Assembly (NCBI GenBank): GCA_018894105.1
Contig: CM032126.1
Location: 8,025,001-8,089,000, forward strand
Length of the DNA: 64,000 nt
From: Jacaranda mimosifolia
Taxonomy: Eukaryota > Streptophyta > Magnoliopsida > Lamiales > Bignoniaceae
Direction: 5' to 3'
Part shown: in pieces, positions 60,949 to 64,000 of the stretch
How positions within the stretch are numbered: position 1 is the first letter of the stretch
Layout: every line of letters begins with the position of its first letter
Translations under genes and position numbers: made by a program
Notes under the pieces: model-generated
Seen by the model: only the letters and a program-made list of their open reading frames with translations
Database searches by the model: none
What the model was told of the DNA's origin: nothing

Positions 60949-62142
60949 AGCATTTCCACCATAATGCTATTTGGAGTTTTATATATGGAACCTTTGATCA
61001 AAGTTCTATATATATAAATTAGCTGTTGGAAAAAACTAGTCGTTAGAAACTAACCGATATGAACTAGCCGGTACAAACTAGTTGTTATAAACTAGCCGTT
61101 GGAAACTACCTGTATATACCTCTGCTCCCCTACTTATAGTGCACAACCCTCAAAATTGCATAATTCTTTGTTATTTTTTGCTATTTAAATCTCTATCAAC
61201 TTCATATCCAATTTTGTTGTCATCTATACTTGGAAATGTCTAGTATATTTGATTCAGACCCATTGAGCCCCACAAAAATTGTTAAGGAGTTGGCTACATA
61301 TAATTCTGATTCTGAAAATGAAATGCTAGCCACTTTATTTCCATTGCCCAACAACGCACACAATGCTCTTCTTCCACCAGGCCACGACGGGGATCTAGTC
61401 CACCACCCGATAAACAAGCTTGTAAAAGGAAGGAAAAGCTGAAGACATCTGAAAACCTCTCAGTAGGAACGGAGATTGAGCAAAATATGAAGAAACAATT
61501 GGAAAAAGAAGAGCAGCGAGAGTCAGCAAGGATGGATATCATGAAAAAAGCCATTGAGCTAAAAAAGCAGGATGTGAGGATTAGAAAGAGGGAGATGATG
61601 TTCAAACAAATGGAAAAGGTGGAGCAATTCTTAAACAATACCTCGCTGTCAGAAGAAGATCGTGCTTACTATGAATTAAGACGCTCTGAACTACTTAAAG
61701 AATTGATAGATAGTGAATTTGATTAATATTATGTATTTCTTTTTCCATGTATTTAAGCTTTAATTAGTTGTTTGAAGTTTGTTTTACTACTAGAAATTAG
61801 TTGTTTTTTCATGTATTTAAGCTTTGATTAGTTGTTTGAAGTTTGTTTTGTTGGTAGAAGCTACTTGTTTTCCCATATATTTGTTGTTTAAACTTTATTT
61901 TATTTAGAAACTAACTATTAAAAGAAATTAGTCCTTACAAACTAGCCATTTGAAACTACATATATATATATATACACACACACACCCCTACACCTACTAT
62001 TATTCACAACCCTCAAATTTGCAATTTTTTGTTATTTTATGCTATTTAAATCTCTATCAACTTCATATTTAACTTTGTTGTCAGCTATACTTAGAAATAT
62101 GCCTAGTATTTCTAATTTAGCCCCCACAAAAATTATGGGCAA
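60949..62142 (+). mobile_element. PIF/Harbinger-type transposon relic, internally rearranged
   Basis: The left end gagcatttccaccataatgc has the look of plant Harbinger termini. It is followed by a short array of actagccgtt-type repeats (61020-61110). The block with these repeats, then acaaccctcaaa and tatcaacttcatat, up to ccccacaaaaatt, occurs twice in the same direction, at about 61045-61280 and about 61920-62135. Between the copies is a NAM-associated C-terminal coding relic and a 65-80 bp tandem repeat (about 61745-61900, gttgtttgaagtttgtttt units). No right TIR was found. Confidence 0.6.
61236..61726 (+). pseudogene. Harbinger ORF relic: transposase-like start plus NAM-associated C-terminus
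   Basis: The frame from 61236 (MSSIFDSDPLSPT, then SDSENEML) resembles the acidic start of plant Harbinger transposases. At about 61380 the reading frame changes to one giving PPPDKQACKRKEK, then the charged coiled coil MKKQLEKEEQRESARMDI and the end LSEEDRAYYELRRSELLKE, which matches the C-terminal region (NAM-associated, PF14303-like) of the companion DNA-binding protein of these elements. The two parts are in different frames, so the unit looks like a deletion product. A host gene derived from it is less likely. Confidence 0.5.
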
Positions 62143-62520
62143 ATTGCAAGCCCCATATGAAAATAAAAAAGAGCAAAAAGACCCCCTATACAAAAAGAAT
62201 TGGCGACAAACCTCTTTATGATTTTAAAAATTAGGCACACTACCTCCCTCTCCTAATTTGCTGTAGTTTAACCCTAATTTTAACATGTAAAAGACTATAT
62301 TACCCATAGTTATTTTATATATTTTTAATTTTATTTATTTATTTTTTGAAATATATTTTCATATATCTTCTTTCATCTCCTTCATACCAATTTTTTTTTT
62401 TTTTAAATTTAAAAACTATTTTTAATTTTTTTCATTTTCATTTTTTTAATTTATTCTTTTCTTTTCATCTATATATAGATATTATATATATATAAATATA
62501 TAATATATACAAATATATAG
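62143..62520. other. AT-rich spacer
   Basis: T-rich and TA-rich low-complexity DNA, including a run of T near 62392-62404. No gene is recognised. It directly abuts the LTR that starts at 62521. Confidence 0.4.
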
Positions 62521-63224
62521 TGATATGGGATGGCCCAAATGCTTGGGCCCAAACCAGCAAGGCCCAGCGGGAGACGGCGGCCCAACTGAGACTCAGGGCT
62601 CATACGTCTCATCGACTTCACTCGACCGGATCTGCCCAAACCCAGTCATGCTCCCTCGGCCTGCGGAAGTCTTCGACCTCAGTCAACCTGGTCGAGGGCG
62701 AGGCTGAGGTCGAGACCAGTACAGTACTTTGCCACCGCGTTTAATGCACTGGCAGGCGCCACGCCTTCGCATTAATGGCGCATGCCATTCCCCTCACCGT
62801 TTGACACAGTAGGCGCCGCTACAGTGTACTATCTTGTCCTTTAAACCTGGAAAGGCAGTTGGCTGGAGATATTCAAATAGGGGAAATGACTAAATACCCC
62901 AGGCCCAAGGTTAGTGGCCCTGGGAGATACCTAAGGGCTTTCTAGACATTTCCTAGTGGAAGACGGATATATATACCCTCAACCCTGCTTTTCAGAGGTA
63001 CGCACTCATAAACATCAAAAAGCCCATACCCCTCTGATCGATTATTGAGGTCGAATTCTATTGACTTGATCGTCGGAGGGCCTAAGCCGAGGGTCACTTG
63101 GCTAGCCTAACATTTATTGTGACTGCAGGATTCTTTCCCTACAAAACAGGAACACAAACCGTCCGGGTCAAGTTCTACCATCGTTCTAACCGGGATTCTA
63201 ACCCAGCAAAACGAACTCTCATCA
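62521..63224 (+). repeat. 5' LTR of the right-edge element
   Basis: The borders TG..CA are clear because the primer site follows the right border. The left border matches the start of the solo LTR at 26469 (tgatatgggat.gccca). The 3' third shares ccgagggtcacttggctagc and gactgcagga with the other Tat-type LTRs in the window. Confidence 0.9.
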
Positions 63225-63265
63225 TTTGGCGCTGTCTGTGGGAAACTTGAATCCTCTGTCGAAAA

Positions 63266-64000
63266 ATGATAAACACTAGGCGAGCCCTATCTGGAAGAGA
63301 TGAAAGTAGGAGGTCCAATTCCCCCCCTTATCGTCAGGACCCAGAGCCGAATGCACAAGGACCAAGCGCTCATCCTTAGCCTATGGTTACCCTCACAATG
63401 CCGCAGCTAATGCAGCTCATTAGTGAGCAGATTTCTGCACAGATTTCAGCATAACTCTCCGCCGCCCTTAATAGGCATGCAGTGCAGCCGGAGCTGGCGG
63501 TCAGCGCCACGCCGCAGCTTGCGGTTCTGGAAAGAGCGCGGCCGGAAGAGCCTTCTCAACGGCCAGAATCGCCAAGACACCAGCTCAGGAGAGATTTGAG
63601 TCCGGGCCGTTTTCCTAGAGGAGCAGCCCGCCACCCACCGAGGGAGGAGGTAGCAGACTCCGTAGATCATGACGTTCGGCCCATTCAAGCCCCGCAGCGT
63701 GATAGGCACGAGCGCTCCAGGCACAAGCCAGGCAGAGGTGCCTCCCAAGTAGATCAGCAAGAATGGGAGGATGTGTCTCACCAGGTGCAACAGTCGAATA
63801 AGCGTCTGGAAGAGATCTCGAGAAGGAATGCGGATAAGGTGGCCCAGCCAGACGGGCCGCAAAGGTTTAGAAGGGAGCGAGATTCACCGTTCATTCAAGA
63901 GATCATTGAAGAGCGCATCGCCGTCGATGCAAAGATCCCCACGGGGCTTCCAAGATATGACGGCTCCACGGACTCGAATGAGCATCTATTGCAGTTTGAG
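63266..64000 (+). pseudogene. gag relic of the right-edge element, partial
   Basis: The frame starts at ATG 63266 (MINTRRALSGRDESRR) and is open apart from two stops, TAG at about 63377 and TAA at about 63452, both of which lie where CAG/CAA (Gln) would fit. After them the reading goes on cleanly with LAVSATPQLAVLERARP, then DSPFIQEIIEERI and PRYDGSTDSNEHLLQFE, the start of the retrotransposon gag domain. The window ends inside this domain. GC content is clearly higher than in the surroundings. Confidence 0.75.

Larger units (their letters stand above)
62521..64000 (+). mobile_element. Ty3/gypsy (Tat-type) element, 5' part, cut by window end
   Basis: A 704-bp LTR (62521-63224) starts tgatatgggatggccc and ends ctctcatca. 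The primer site tggcgctgtctgtggg follows at about 63226-63241, then the gag region from 63266. The element continues past position 64000. Its LTR is related to the solo LTR at 26469-27237, and a TATA-like run (atatatataccc) lies near 62968. Confidence 0.9.

Noticed and set aside
1..64000. CRISPR arrays, bacterial operons, riboswitches, rRNA genes
   Set aside because: The window is plant nuclear DNA; no regular spacer arrays, no operon layout and no rRNA-like blocks were seen. tRNA genes were looked for by eye only and none was convincing.

Overview
The window is plant nuclear DNA, almost certainly from a eudicot. It is AT-rich, its genes have short exons with GT..AG introns, it encodes a chloroplast-targeted protein and an AP2/ERF factor, and it is crowded with plant-type transposons. 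The species cannot be named from the sequence. Four protein-coding genes look intact. (1) A plant membrane protein on the minus strand (CDS 8213 to 5591, six exons, 264 aa, DUF7642-like). (2) The double-domain chloroplast co-chaperonin CPN20/CPN21 on the minus strand (CDS 23007 to 20789, five exons, 257 aa). (3) An intronless ERF/DREB transcription factor on the plus strand (46415-47101, 228 aa). (4) Mediator subunit MED7 on the plus strand (CDS 55249 to 59960, five exons, 168 aa). All exon joins were read by hand and keep frame; exon lengths add up to whole codons in each gene.

The rest is mostly mobile DNA, much of it nested. From about 10.86 kb to beyond 18.39 kb lies a decayed minus-strand L1-type LINE (ORF1 with DUF4283 and zinc-knuckle regions; ORF2 with endonuclease, reverse transcriptase and C-terminal RNase H). 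Three DNA transposons interrupt it: a hAT-like element with an 8-bp target duplication (15343-16257), a long-TIR element (16498-17793) and a PIF/Harbinger-like element with TTA duplications (18390-20118), which itself holds another hAT-like copy (19294-19946). At 25.6-27.55 kb there is a Ty1/copia relic split by a solo LTR with a perfect 5-bp duplication (26469-27237). A 10.4-kb Ty3/gypsy element of the Tat type fills 34455-44874, with 690-bp LTRs, gag-pol on the minus strand, a second RNase H and an antisense ORF on the plus strand next to the 3' LTR. A related element begins at 62521 and runs off the right edge.

Between these lie many small inverted-repeat elements: Tourist/Harbinger-like MITEs (38-374, 2259-2660, 5191-5492, 27779-28298, 50468-52051, 52364-52973, 54429-54754), hAT-like elements (23355-24473, 30590-31522, 32950-33889, 48410-50424) and a two-copy 1.07-kb TIR family (48782-49868 and 53176-54250).

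The four genes share no pathway and show no clustering; they are ordinary single genes in a transposon-rich region. The observations most worth following are a recent tandem duplication that copies a 3' splice site in the membrane-protein gene, two heat-shock-element-like motifs upstream of CPN20, the A25G9 tract in the ERF 5' leader, and the two-copy unnamed TIR family.
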